From Streptococcus suis (GTDB lineage Bacteria; Bacillota; Bacilli; Lactobacillales; Streptococcaceae), in NCBI GenBank assembly GCA_022354845.1, contig CP031970.1, positions 1,798,001 to 1,862,000 of the forward strand: a DNA stretch of 64,000 nt, given 5' to 3'. Numbering within the stretch: the first letter of the stretch is position 1; each line of letters opens with the position of its first letter. Positions 38,584-47,341 of this stretch are shown piece by piece. A program made the translations under genes and the position numbers. The notes under the pieces are model-generated. The model worked only from the letters and a program-made list of their open reading frames with translations, did not search any database and had not been told where the DNA came from.

Positions 38584-38829
38584 AATGAACTATTTTCGAC
38601 ATTTAAAAACAGATTACCTAGAAAGCCGATTTTCAGCCTACGAAAGTTTTGAGAATGGTTTTTAAAACGAAAATTAGGCTTTTGGGGCAAAATAATATTC
38701 GCATATCTACTCTGGCTAGTCTGGATATTTTTCTTTAGCCATCCTCACTACATCATCTTTTTCTTCTACGGAGTTATCCTACTTTCTCTAATTATCATGC
38801 TGATAGAATGGTGGAAATATAGAAAATGA
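38584..38829 (+). pseudogene. Small membrane protein, frameshifted
   Basis: ATG 38584 opens MNYFRHLKTDYLESRFSAYE and stops at 38662-38664 (TAA). In another frame from about 38672 the sequence continues KLGFWGKIIFAYLLWLVWI, then HYIIFFFYGVILLSL, and ends WWKYRK at 38829, followed by a terminator. Joined it would be about 80 residues with two membrane helices. An upstream TATACT -10 is visible at 38551. Family not recognised. Confidence 0.5.
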
Positions 38830-38832
38830 ACA

Positions 38833-38864
38833 GCAAAAAACACCAACTTTCATTGGTGTCTTTA
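38833..38864 (+). terminator. Terminator after small membrane protein remnant
   Basis: AACACCAA and TTGGTGT form a stem around CTTTCA, followed by CTTTAA. Confidence 0.7.
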
Positions 38865-38947
38865 AGGAGATATGAAAAATATTTAGGATTAACTAAAGTA
38901 TAACCTATTTTTCAATACGCTCCATCGGTCTTGGGACTGATATTGCT

Positions 38948-39343
38948 TTAAAACGGTAATTCCTCCTCTTCCAAGACCAAGTCAGCTAGGTCATCACCAG
39001 TATTATTTTCACGCATAGCACGTTGGGCGCGGCTTTCGAGTAGCTGGAAAGATTGACCTAAGATTTCGGTCACATAGTGGTTGCTGCCGTCTTTTTCGTA
39101 TTTTCGCGTTCGCAACTCACCGTCAATAGAAATCAGACTACCCTTGCTGCCATAGGAGACAAGTGTTTCCGCCAGTTTGCCCCAGAAAATAACATTGAGA
39201 AAATCTGCCTCACGTTCGCCATTTTCTGTCTTGAAACGGCGATTGACTGCGACTGTTACACGAGTCAGATTTTTGCCATTTGGCGTTTGAGTCAGTTCCG
39301 GTTGGGCCGTCAAGCGACCGATTGCAATGATTTTATTATACAT
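38948..39343 (-). CDS. ssbB: Competence-induced single-stranded DNA-binding protein SsbB
   Basis: 131 residues, the SsbB length (the housekeeping SsbA is longer). OB-fold MYNKIIAIGRL, VNRRFKTENGEREADFLNV, and the acidic tip LADLVLEEEELPF that recruits partners. SsbB stores and protects transforming DNA. A perfect SigX/ComX box TACGAATA lies 21 bp upstream, so it is a late competence gene. Confidence 0.95.
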   Translation of the reverse strand: MYNKIIAIGRLTAQPELTQTPNGKNLTRVTVAVNRRFKTENGEREADFLNVIFWGKLAETLVSYGSKGSLISIDGELRTRKYEKDGSNHYVTEILGQSFQLLESRAQRAMRENNTGDDLADLVLEEEELPF

Positions 39344-39363
39344 ATTATATCCTCCTACTTATT

Positions 39364-39371
39364 TATTCGTA
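39364..39371 (-). promoter_or_regulatory. ComX (cin) box of ssbB
   Basis: TACGAATA on the minus strand, preceded by CC, with AAATAAG after; the core -10 element recognised by SigX. The same octamer precedes comYA (52072-52079). Confidence 0.88.
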
Positions 39372-39424
39372 GGAAAGATGATAAAATGAAAAAATCAGAA
39401 AAATATATCTACAGGAGTATTCTA

Positions 39425-40357
39425 ATGAAGATCAAGGGGCTATTACACCGTCTGCTGTTAGCTGTCACGATCGTTATCACGGCTATATACTGTTATCACC
39501 AGATTCAAATTCAACTGGAACAACCACTTCGGCAACCACTAGGACAAACAGTTACTATTAAAAATAAGAATATGAATGTGTTAGTTGAGGGCAAAGGTAA
39601 CAAAACACTTGTGTTTTTAGCAGGTGGAGGAACTACCTCTCCTATACTCGACTTTCAAGCCTTGACCTCTCGACTAAAAGATGATTTTAGAATTATTGTC
39701 GTTGAAAAATTTGGTTACGGATTTAGCGACGATATTGATGAGGAACGAGAAATACAAACCATCGTAGCAGACACTCGCTCAGCCTTGAAACAGCTAGGCA
39801 TTCAAGGAGAGTTAATCCTCTGCCCTCATTCATTATCCAGTCTCGAGGCACTCTATTGGGCCAATCACTATCCTGACGAAGTGGAGGCTATTGTTGGCTT
39901 AGACATGGCATTCCCCGCCTCCTACCAGACAATGGATATAAAGCCTTCCCTATTTCACGCTCTCTCGTTTGCATCTCATTTTGGAATAACACGTTTCTTT
40001 CCCAGTTTGGCCAATCAACCAGCCCTTAACCAAACCTATCTATCCAATCAAGAAAAGGCTACCTATCAAGCCCTACTGCACTATCGCCCAATTTCAACCA
40101 ATATACTAAACGAATTAGAAGAACTTAAAGAAAATGCTGATATAGTCAACAATCTGGCAACTCCCAGTATCCCAATGCTCTTGTTCGTTTCAAATGGTGA
40201 TGGAACAGGGTTTACACGGGCAGAATGGTTGGGCTACGCTCATCAATTCTCTAAGAACGCAAATAATATCAAAATCATACAATTAGATTGCCCTCACTAT
40301 GTCCATGATTACCTCCCCCAACAATTAGCAGAACAGATAAAAGAATTTGCACGATAA
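39425..40357 (+). CDS. Membrane-anchored alpha/beta hydrolase
   Basis: A 310-residue protein with an N-terminal membrane anchor (residues 7-25), then an alpha/beta-hydrolase fold: LVFLAGGGTTSPILDF (oxyanion region), IVVEKFGYGFSDD, the nucleophile turn CPHSLSSLEA (Ser at the elbow, with Ser instead of the usual Gly two residues later), and a late PHYVHDY His. Probably acts outside the membrane on an unknown ester. ATG 39425 is chosen (AGGAG eight bases upstream); an upstream ATG at 39386 is a possible alternative. Divergent from ssbB. Confidence 0.78.
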   Translation: MKIKGLLHRLLLAVTIVITAIYCYHQIQIQLEQPLRQPLGQTVTIKNKNMNVLVEGKGNKTLVFLAGGGTTSPILDFQALTSRLKDDFRIIVVEKFGYGFSDDIDEEREIQTIVADTRSALKQLGIQGELILCPHSLSSLEALYWANHYPDEVEAIVGLDMAFPASYQTMDIKPSLFHALSFASHFGITRFFPSLANQPALNQTYLSNQEKATYQALLHYRPISTNILNELEELKENADIVNNLATPSIPMLLFVSNGDGTGFTRAEWLGYAHQFSKNANNIKIIQLDCPHYVHDYLPQQLAEQIKEFAR

Positions 40358-40387
40358 CACAATTATTTACAACAAATTATTCAAAGT

Positions 40388-40424
40388 TAAAAATCGAACG
40401 GTTGCTATTCCCGTTCGATTTCTT
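40388..40424. terminator. Bidirectional terminator
   Basis: AAATCGAACGG and CCGTTCGATTT form an 11-bp stem with A and T tracts at either side, between the convergent hydrolase and ytpR genes. Confidence 0.88.
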
Positions 40425-40425
40425 C

Positions 40426-41049
40426 TTATCCCTTCCAGTGTTTAGCTGGTTCAAATGCTGCTCCGACTTCTGCGGAGTCGTCCAATTCGATAATACCACG
40501 AACTTGTGGTGCGTTTGGCAGTGCCAATTCACGCGGACTGCACATCATACCAAAGCTATCTTCACCGCGCAACTTTCCTGGGAAAATCAGGCTACCGCTC
40601 GGCATCATTGCCCCCGGAAGAGCCACGATGGTTTTTAAACCTTGGGCAGCATTTGGGGCACCAGCTACGATTTGCACTGTTTTGTCACCGACATTGACTT
40701 GGCAGATATTGAGGTGGTCGCTGTCTGGATGAGGAACCAATTCCACAATCTGACCGACTACGAACTTTGGAACATTGTCGTTGACCAAGCTTTCAGTAAA
40801 GCCCTCTTTTGCTAATACTGCATTCAAGGTCGCAACTTGCTCGTCTGTCAGGAAAACTTGCCCATTTCCGGCAATCTCAATCAAGCTCGATACATCAAAG
40901 ATATTCCAGGCCACTGTTTTTCCTGTTTCTTCTAAGAAAACACGCGCCACTTGACCTTTGCGCTCAAACTGGACAGGCTGACCCTTGTCTTCAGCCACAA
41001 TCACCATCAGAACATCGCCGACCTGTTCTTTATTATATGTAAAAATCAT
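40426..41049 (-). CDS. ytpR: YtpR-family tRNA-binding protein
   Basis: 207 residues: an N-terminal DUF4479 domain, then a C-terminal tRNA-binding (EMAP/PheT-type) domain: FVVGQIVELVPHPDSDHLNICQVNVG and IVAGAPNAAQGLKTIVALPG, GMMCSPRELALPN. Predicted to bind tRNA or RNA; exact role unknown. It lies 18 bp after a DUF1002 gene, same strand. Confidence 0.9.
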   Translation of the reverse strand: MIFTYNKEQVGDVLMVIVAEDKGQPVQFERKGQVARVFLEETGKTVAWNIFDVSSLIEIAGNGQVFLTDEQVATLNAVLAKEGFTESLVNDNVPKFVVGQIVELVPHPDSDHLNICQVNVGDKTVQIVAGAPNAAQGLKTIVALPGAMMPSGSLIFPGKLRGEDSFGMMCSPRELALPNAPQVRGIIELDDSAEVGAAFEPAKHWKG

Positions 41050-41067
41050 TTCTTTCTCATCTCTCCT

Positions 41068-42024
41068 TTATGCAAATAAACCGGTCAAACCCTTCCAAAG
41101 ATTTTCAAAGAAGGCACCAATTTTTTCTAAAATCCCTGAATCTTGTAAATTCTTATAGGCTGCTGAAATTTGTTGCTCCGCCTGTTGCTTGAACTGGTTG
41201 AGCTGAGCGGCAACTTCAGCCGAATCAATGGCAGAGGTTTCCTGATAGGCTTTCGCAAAGGTAACCAATTTTGAAACTTCATCTGCTGTGATGACATTTT
41301 CCAAACCGTTATTGCCCAAGACATCGTTAATAATAGTATTGATATCTGATTCGGACGCTACCTGACCATTGGACTTTTTGTAGTCGGCAAGAGCTGTCTT
41401 GATTTCTGCTACCGCCTTATCCAAGGCTGAACTATCAAAATTGGAGTCACCTGTATGAGCCGTCGCCACTTCATTGACTGTCTCTAGCTCCTGTTGAGCT
41501 ACTTCGGTCCGGGCTGTATCAACTGTTTCACCATTGGCCGCGAGAGCCTTGTAAACACCTGTCAGGGCAGACTCCCCCGTTACCTGAATCGGAGAAGCTA
41601 CATCAATCAAGACATCCGACGCACCAGCTGTAATAGCCGCATTGGCATACTGTGTTTCGGTAATCAAGGTGATGTTCTGTGGCGTCTTAATATCCACCAC
41701 TACCCCTTTTCCAGCATCCTGCTTTTGCACCAAGACAGATGAATAGAGGGAAGCTGTATCCGCTCCAGATGTACCTAAATATTGGTCCATATCCGTGCCA
41801 ACAACCACCTGACGACTAACATTATTGACATCCGAAATACCAAATAGATTGTTAACCTCTGTCGCCTGCTCATCTGACAAACCGCCACCATAGACCAGTG
41901 TTGGCTTGGCCCATTTTTCATTTATTACATCTGTTTGAATCTCAGCCTGCACCAAGGGAGCAAGACTCAAACTCAATCCCAGCACCACAGGTGCTAGAAG
42001 GATTTTTCCAAGTGATTTCTTCAT
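41068..42024 (-). CDS. DUF1002-domain secreted protein
   Basis: 318 residues with a signal peptide (MKKSLGKILLAPVVLGLSLS, cleaved near residue 27) followed by a DUF1002 domain: VYGGGLSDEQATEV, GTSGADTASLYSSVLVQ, PIQVTGESALTGVYKA and a helical C-terminal half. Exported to the cell surface or medium. Function unknown. It precedes ytpR and follows the thioredoxin gene on the same strand. Confidence 0.85.
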   Translation of the reverse strand: MKKSLGKILLAPVVLGLSLSLAPLVQAEIQTDVINEKWAKPTLVYGGGLSDEQATEVNNLFGISDVNNVSRQVVVGTDMDQYLGTSGADTASLYSSVLVQKQDAGKGVVVDIKTPQNITLITETQYANAAITAGASDVLIDVASPIQVTGESALTGVYKALAANGETVDTARTEVAQQELETVNEVATAHTGDSNFDSSALDKAVAEIKTALADYKKSNGQVASESDINTIINDVLGNNGLENVITADEVSKLVTFAKAYQETSAIDSAEVAAQLNQFKQQAEQQISAAYKNLQDSGILEKIGAFFENLWKGLTGLFA

Positions 42025-42067
42025 GTTCTTTCCTTTCTTTTGGACATTGCAGAGCTTCTCTGCTATT

Positions 42068-42388
42068 CTATCTACCCAATCCAGATAAGAAGTTCATGAC
42101 TTCTTCCTTGGTTTTGCGATTCTTATCGACAAAACGACCGATTTCCTTACCATTTTCCAAAACAACCAGACTTGGAATGCCTAAAATAGCCCATTCCTGC
42201 GCCAAAGACATAAAGTCATCTCGATCCAGTTGTACAAAACGGAAATCTGGAAAAGCCTCTTCGATAGCTGGCAAATGCGGTTTGATATAGTGGCAATCTC
42301 CACACCAAATCGTCACAAATAGAAAAACAGTTGGCTTGCCATCTTCAATCAAGGCAGCTACTTCTTCAAGATTTGTTGGAAAAATCAT
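42068..42388 (-). CDS. Thioredoxin-family protein
   Basis: 106 residues, thioredoxin fold with active site WCGDCHYIKP (CGDC, near residues 29-32) and the cis-proline loop GIPSLVVLENG. A cytosolic disulfide reductase of unknown target. It overlaps the upstream DUF4651 gene by 4 bp, so the two are translationally coupled. Confidence 0.9.
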   Translation of the reverse strand: MIFPTNLEEVAALIEDGKPTVFLFVTIWCGDCHYIKPHLPAIEEAFPDFRFVQLDRDDFMSLAQEWAILGIPSLVVLENGKEIGRFVDKNRKTKEEVMNFLSGLGR

Positions 42389-42669
42389 CTTTCTTCCTCC
42401 CTGTATTGAATAGAACCTTGCGCATTTTCAAATAGAAATACCTGTCCTGCCTCCATCACAACTCCTCCAACGAGAGAGTCTTGCGTTGAGGCTGTTTCAT
42501 CCACATAGACCGTCGCAATTTCTCCTACAATAGCGAAAAAGTCACGCACCTCCTGCAAGGCCTGTGCTTTTTTACGGTCTTCCTGAACCTTACGGTAAAA
42601 TTGAGCACTAGCAGTGAGCACACCTGCCCCCAATAAGCCTGCTAGCAAGGCTGTCTTTTTCTTTTTCAT
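42385..42669 (-). CDS. DUF4651-domain small membrane-anchored protein
   Basis: 94 residues: an N-terminal anchor (KKKKTALLAGLLGAGVLTAS) and a charged domain ending VYVDETASTQDSLVGGVVMEAG...QYREEE, which matches DUF4651, a streptococcal family of unknown role. ATG 42669 fits the family; there is no SD before it and a TAAAAT -10 like sequence ends only about seven bases upstream, so the message may be leaderless. Confidence 0.75.
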   Translation of the reverse strand: MKKKKTALLAGLLGAGVLTASAQFYRKVQEDRKKAQALQEVRDFFAIVGEIATVYVDETASTQDSLVGGVVMEAGQVFLFENAQGSIQYREEER

Positions 42670-42881
42670 GTTGACTATTTTATCATATTTCCTCGGAATT
42701 TTCCCAAAAATGCCATTGGACTTGTGACAGCTGAGACAAACTCTCCACAAACATTTGAAAAAGATTCAGTTTTCAGAAAGCATGATTTCATCATGTGTTT
42801 ATTGTATATTTTTCCATATTTTCAAGACAAGTCTATCTCTTCGTGTTAAAATAGTAGTAATCATGTCATGGAGGAAGAAGA

Positions 42882-43943
42882 ATGACTCTTTTTGAAAAAA
42901 TTAAAGAAGTTACAGAATTACAAAGCTTACCAGGCTTTGAAGGACAGGTTCGCAACCATATCCGCCAGCAAATCACACCGCATGTAGACCGCATCGAAAC
43001 AGATGGACTAGGTGGAATTTTTGGCATCAAGGATACAACTGTTGAAAATGCTCCTCGCATCTTAGTGGCTGCACATATGGATGAAGTCGGGTTTATGATT
43101 AGCCAAATCAAGTCAGACGGTACTTTCCGTGTTGTCGAGCTAGGTGGCTGGAACCCTTTGGTCGTTTCAAGTCAAGCCTTTACGCTTCAACTACAGGACG
43201 GTCGGACCATTCCTGCCATTTCAGGTTCCATCCCTCCACATCTAACACGCGGGGGCAACGCTCCAGGCGTACCTGCCATAGCTGATATTATTTTCGATGC
43301 TGGTTTTGCCAATTATGACGAAGCTTGGGGGTTCGGCGTTCGTCCGGGGGATGTTCTCATTCCCAAAAATGAAACCATTCTAACAGCCAACGGAAAAAAT
43401 GTCATTTCTAAGGCTTGGGACAACCGCTTCGGTGTCCTTATGGTGACCGAACTACTAGAAAGCCTATCCGGTCAAGCTTTGCCAAATCAGTTGATTGCCG
43501 GGGCAAATGTGCAAGAAGAGGTTGGCCTACGTGGAGCTCATACTTCTACAACCAAGTTCAATCCAGATATTTTCCTTGCTGTTGATTGCTCGCCAGCTGG
43601 AGATATTTATGGCGACCAAGGAAAAATTGGTGACGGTACTCTGCTTCGTTTCTACGATCCTGGACACATCATGTTAAAAAATATGAAAGACTTCCTCCTC
43701 TCAACTGCCGAAGAAGCAGGGGTCAAATTCCAATACTACTGCGGTAAAGGTGGAACAGATGCTGGTGCAGCCCACTTGAAAAATCATGGTGTTCCATCAA
43801 CAACTATTGGTGTCTGCGCTCGTTACATCCACTCCCATCAAACTCTCTATAGCATGGATGACTTCTTAGAGGCTCAAGCCTTCTTGCAAGCTATCGTTAA
43901 AAAGCTAGATTGCTCAACGGTTGATTTGATTAAAAATTATTAA
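42882..43943 (+). CDS. pepA: Glutamyl aminopeptidase PepA (M42)
   Basis: 353 residues, M42 family dinuclear metallopeptidase. Visible metal sites: AAHMDEVGFMI near 64-74, SKAWDNRFG near 178-186, EEVGLRGA near 213 and DAGAAHLKNHGVPS with HSHQTLYS at the end. Cleaves N-terminal Glu/Asp from peptides. GGAGGAAGAAG precedes the ATG. Confidence 0.94.
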   Translation: MTLFEKIKEVTELQSLPGFEGQVRNHIRQQITPHVDRIETDGLGGIFGIKDTTVENAPRILVAAHMDEVGFMISQIKSDGTFRVVELGGWNPLVVSSQAFTLQLQDGRTIPAISGSIPPHLTRGGNAPGVPAIADIIFDAGFANYDEAWGFGVRPGDVLIPKNETILTANGKNVISKAWDNRFGVLMVTELLESLSGQALPNQLIAGANVQEEVGLRGAHTSTTKFNPDIFLAVDCSPAGDIYGDQGKIGDGTLLRFYDPGHIMLKNMKDFLLSTAEEAGVKFQYYCGKGGTDAGAAHLKNHGVPSTTIGVCARYIHSHQTLYSMDDFLEAQAFLQAIVKKLDCSTVDLIKNY

Positions 43944-43950
43944 AACAAAA

Positions 43951-43989
43951 GACTTTGCTAGGTAGAATGCCCGGCAAAGCCTTTTTTCT
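43951..43989 (+). terminator. pepA terminator
   Basis: GACTTTGCT and GGCAAAGCC form a stem with an internal loop, followed by six T. It overlaps the last codon of the convergent folC. Confidence 0.75.
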
Positions 43990-45244
43990 ATATAAGCTCT
44001 TCTAAAATATACTTCCTCACATAAGTAATAAAGTAAAGTGAGCCTGTAATCAGGTAAAGTTTTTTGGGATTGTCCAAGTCCGCCTGCTCCAACCACTCCT
44101 GATAGGTCTGAACTCGTTCATAACCTGATGGATAATCATCCAGCTGTACCGCACGGAAATCATCAAAGGTTGTGACGCTAACAGTTCCAAATTGGCGAAG
44201 TTTCGATAACATCTGATCCACAGGCTTGGTATTGATGGCTGCAAAGAGGATATCGATGTCTCTATCGGCATAGTTTTCCTCTAAGAGCTGGGTCAGGACG
44301 GCGATACTTTCATTATTGTGGGCTCCGTCAATCATAAGCGTTGGTTTCATCAATTCTAAGCGGCCCGGCCAGATGGCTTGGGACAAGCCCTGGCTGATAG
44401 TTTCATTGATAATCTTTGGAAAATGTGAGCTAAGAAGCTGAGCTGTGGTCACTGCCAAGGCTGCGTTGACCTCTTGGTGACGCCCCCGCATCTGTAGCCT
44501 CAAATCCTCAACTCGGCCGAAGGGGCTTGAAACCGCAAACCCTGCTCTTCTATTTTCCAAAACAATCTCACGCCCTACCTCATAGGTCGGACTCTGAAGC
44601 TGACTGGCGTGATCCTCAAATACCGCCTCCACTTCTGGCTGGTCGGTCGCATAGAGGAGGGGGACCCGCTCACGCAAGACAGCAACCTTGTGACGGGCTA
44701 TAGCAGCGTGAGTCTCCCCTAAAAAGGATTGATGGTCTAGACCAATAGAGGGGCACACTACCGCCAATGGACTTAAGACATTCGTGGCATCCAGTAAACC
44801 ACCCATGCCTGCCTCCACCAAAAGAATATCGGGATGCTGGTAGTGAGCAAAATAGACAAACATAGCCACTACAACAATCTCAAACTCTGAGATGGCGTCT
44901 AGTTCTGCTGTCTGGTCCAAGTTATCAATCAAGGGTTGCAAGTCTGTCACAATCCTCGCAAAGTCCTCCTCTGAAATCATCTCCTGCTCAAAGACAATCT
45001 GTTCTCGAAAATCAATGATAGACGGCGATGTAAACCGGCCAACGGTATATCCAGAAGTCTGCATGATAAACTGCAGGGCATTAAGGGTCGATCCCTTACC
45101 ATTTGTTCCCACAAAGTGAACCGTTGGTACACGATGCTGGGGATTGTCCAAGCGCTCCAAGAGCCAGTTGACACGTGCTACACCATTTTCTAAATCTGAT
45201 GCAGGACGATTCGATAGCCATCGGCGAGTTTCTAGGTAATTCAT
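43988..45244 (-). CDS. folC: Folylpolyglutamate synthase / dihydrofolate synthase
   Basis: 418 residues, Mur-ligase fold. ATP loop HFVGTNGKGSTLNAL (near 47-61), FTSPSIIDFREQI, EAGMGGLLDATNVL and LMIDGAHNNES. Adds glutamates to folates, trapping them in the cell. Lies 54 bp downstream of folT on the same strand, which fits folate salvage, though a terminator separates them. The start at 45244 is preferred to the adjacent ATG 45247 by SD spacing. Confidence 0.93.
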   Translation of the reverse strand: MNYLETRRWLSNRPASDLENGVARVNWLLERLDNPQHRVPTVHFVGTNGKGSTLNALQFIMQTSGYTVGRFTSPSIIDFREQIVFEQEMISEEDFARIVTDLQPLIDNLDQTAELDAISEFEIVVVAMFVYFAHYQHPDILLVEAGMGGLLDATNVLSPLAVVCPSIGLDHQSFLGETHAAIARHKVAVLRERVPLLYATDQPEVEAVFEDHASQLQSPTYEVGREIVLENRRAGFAVSSPFGRVEDLRLQMRGRHQEVNAALAVTTAQLLSSHFPKIINETISQGLSQAIWPGRLELMKPTLMIDGAHNNESIAVLTQLLEENYADRDIDILFAAINTKPVDQMLSKLRQFGTVSVTTFDDFRAVQLDDYPSGYERVQTYQEWLEQADLDNPKKLYLITGSLYFITYVRKYILEELI

Positions 45245-45257
45245 CATTTCACCTCTA

Positions 45258-45288
45258 CAAAAGAGCAACAGGGGGATGACCTGTTGCT
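45258..45288 (-). terminator. folT terminator
   Basis: On the minus strand AGCAACAGG and CCTGTTGCT pair around a short loop, followed by CTTTTG. Confidence 0.75.
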
Positions 45289-45298
45289 GGATACTATA

Positions 45299-45850
45299 TT
45301 ATTTAATACCCATTAGTTTTGCGAACTCAGGTATTTTTTGTAAATTCGGTAAGACAAGCATGGTTACGACGATGCGTAACGGAATTTCAAAAACTGCCTT
45401 AATCAAGCGACTACTGTATAAAGCAATCCAAGGTGTTTCAAAATGGAAATGGAGTGCAATCGGTGTCATGATAAAGGAAATCACAATCTGAATCAGAACA
45501 ACAACCCCAGCAACATAGAACCAGTCAGCCTTATTTTTAATATCTAGTGGTTTTTGATAAAAGAACCAGCCATAGATAAAAGCCGATACCGCCTCAATCA
45601 AAATCCAAGTAAAGAGAACAGTTTGTCCGCTAAACAAGACAAAGACTGGGTCTGAAATAGCTGCAAAGACAGCTGCCCAAACTGGACCCGCAATAGCTCC
45701 CAAAATAGTATTGGGAATGAAGGTAAACTGAACCTGCAAAGTGTCCGAAAGACGGATTGAGAAATAATTCTCTACAATCATGACCAGGGCAAGGGTCACT
45801 GCAATGGCAGTCAATAACTGCACAGTCAGTTTTGGAATTTTCTTTTCCAT
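45299..45850 (-). CDS. folT: Folate ECF transporter S component
   Basis: 183 residues, six predicted membrane helices, S-component (substrate-binding) of an energy-coupling factor transporter. FIPNTILGAIAGPVWAAVFA and the central SAFIYGWFFYQKP, with SRLIKAVFEIPLRI, fit the FolT family. It needs the shared EcfAA'T module encoded elsewhere. The ATG at 45850 has AAGGAG eight bases upstream, and a THF riboswitch lies in its leader. Confidence 0.93.
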   Translation of the reverse strand: MEKKIPKLTVQLLTAIAVTLALVMIVENYFSIRLSDTLQVQFTFIPNTILGAIAGPVWAAVFAAISDPVFVLFSGQTVLFTWILIEAVSAFIYGWFFYQKPLDIKNKADWFYVAGVVVLIQIVISFIMTPIALHFHFETPWIALYSSRLIKAVFEIPLRIVVTMLVLPNLQKIPEFAKLMGIK

Positions 45851-45855
45851 AAAAA

Positions 45856-45980
45856 CGCTCCTTTTAAGAAATGGAGCTGTCGTATTCATTCGACAGCGGA
45901 TGCAATGGTTTACCGCACTGACGCTTCGTTATGTGGCAACATCCCATCCACATACACTTAACGCAAACCACCTACTCTGT
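45856..45980 (-). promoter_or_regulatory. Tetrahydrofolate (THF) riboswitch with SD-sequestering platform
   Basis: The aptamer (45893-45980, minus strand) carries the conserved elements ACAGAGTAGGTGG, GCGTTAAGTG, GGATGGGATGTTGCC, ACGAAGCG, GTGCGGTAAACC and GCATCCGCTGT, in the order of folT-type THF riboswitches. Downstream, GCTGTCG/CGACAGC can form a hairpin that uses the aptamer's 3' strand, and GCTCC/GGAGC can form one that hides the folT Shine-Dalgarno. The two share bases, giving a simple switch: ligand bound, SD hidden. Confidence 0.92.
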
Positions 45981-46069
45981 GCAAATTTCTTTGCTAGTCT
46001 ATTTTATCATACCGAGGTCAGTTTGACCAATTGCCAAGATCTATTACTCCTAACAGTTACTGACTATAA

Positions 46070-46097
46070 GAAAAACTGGCAGGGTTACTGCCAATTT
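46070..46097 (-). terminator. ackA terminator
   Basis: On the minus strand TTGGCAG TAACC CTGCCAG TTTTT after the ackA stop. Confidence 0.85.
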
Positions 46098-46104
46098 CCT
46101 TCTA

Positions 46105-47292
46105 TTATTTCAAGCGTTCAACTTCACGCGCAATAACCAATTCTTCATCCGTTGGAATAACCAAGACACGAACTTTTGATTCTGGCGTTGAAATGTCACC
46201 ATAGTTGCCAAATACATTTTTTGCTGGATCCAACTCAATACCAAACCAAGACAAACCTGCAATGACATCATTTCGCATTGCAGCAGCATTCTCACCCATT
46301 CCTGCTGTAAAGATGATGGCGTCAGCACCATTTAAAACCGCAAGATACTGACCGATAAATTTCTTAATACGGTCAATGAAAATATTGTAGGCCAATACTG
46401 CATCTGGATTGTGAGATTGGATGCCTGCTTCAATATCGCGCATATCACTTGAAAGACCAGATACACCAAACAAGCCTGACTGTTTATTCAACATGTTAAC
46501 AACGTCTGCAGCATCTTTCAACTCTTCAACATTCGCAATCAGATAAGGAATGATAGCAGGATCAATATCCCCTGAACGAGTTCCCATCATCGGACCAGCC
46601 AGAGGTGTGAAGCCCATTGACGTATCCACAGATTCACCATGATAGTTAGCAGTGATGGATACACCATTTCCGATATGAGCCGTAATTAATTTTAATTCTT
46701 CAATTGGACGACCCAAAACTTTTGCTGCCTCATGCGCTACATAGAAGTGGCTTGTTCCATGAGCACCATATTTACGAACTTTATAGTCTGTATAATATTT
46801 TTGTGGAATCGGATAGAGATAAGTGTGTTTTGGCATTGTTGTATGGAAAGCAGTGTCAAAAACAGCTACATTCAATACTTCTGGCAATACTTCTTCAAAT
46901 GCGCGCATCGCCGCCACGTGTGCTGGGTTGTGAAGTGGTGCCAAGGCACTCAACTCTTCAATTTGTTCAATCTCTTTTTGACCAATAACCGCTGACTCTT
47001 TGAAGTATTCTCCACCCGCAACTACACGATGTCCAACACCTGTAATTTCTTCATAAGTTGCAATAATATTATGTCTGAGCAAATCTTCTAAAAGAATTTT
47101 AACCGCAACTGTATGATTAGGAATATCTAATACTTCGGTTTCTTTCTTCCCATCATATTTAACTGTAGAAATAGAATCATTTAAGCCGATACGCTCGATA
47201 ATACCCGCTGCTAAAACTGTTTCTTCTGGCATTTGATAAAGTTGCCATTTTAAACTAGAACTACCTGCATTAATTGCAATTGTTTTTGACAT
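46105..47292 (-). CDS. ackA: Acetate kinase
   Basis: 395 residues. Acetyl phosphate + ADP to acetate + ATP, the energy-yielding end of mixed-acid fermentation. [13 protein letters not shown] at the start, [31 protein letters not shown] and [10 protein letters not shown] are family signatures. Adjacent to the comYH methyltransferase gene, the usual streptococcal order. Confidence 0.97.
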   Translation of the reverse strand: MSKTIAINAGSSSLKWQLYQMPEETVLAAGIIERIGLNDSISTVKYDGKKETEVLDIPNHTVAVKILLEDLLRHNIIATYEEITGVGHRVVAGGEYFKESAVIGQKEIEQIEELSALAPLHNPAHVAAMRAFEEVLPEVLNVAVFDTAFHTTMPKHTYLYPIPQKYYTDYKVRKYGAHGTSHFYVAHEAAKVLGRPIEELKLITAHIGNGVSITANYHGESVDTSMGFTPLAGPMMGTRSGDIDPAIIPYLIANVEELKDAADVVNMLNKQSGLFGVSGLSSDMRDIEAGIQSHNPDAVLAYNIFIDRIKKFIGQYLAVLNGADAIIFTAGMGENAAAMRNDVIAGLSWFGIELDPAKNVFGNYGDISTPESKVRVLVIPTDEELVIAREVERLK

Positions 47293-47341
47293 ATCTTACC
47301 TCTTTTAAAGCGTTTTCCCCACTAGTATAACAGATTTTCAC

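Noticed and set aside
39077..39384. Alpha/beta hydrolase starting at 39077
   Set aside because: That part of the frame is antisense to ssbB; the membrane anchor and an SD support a start at 39425.
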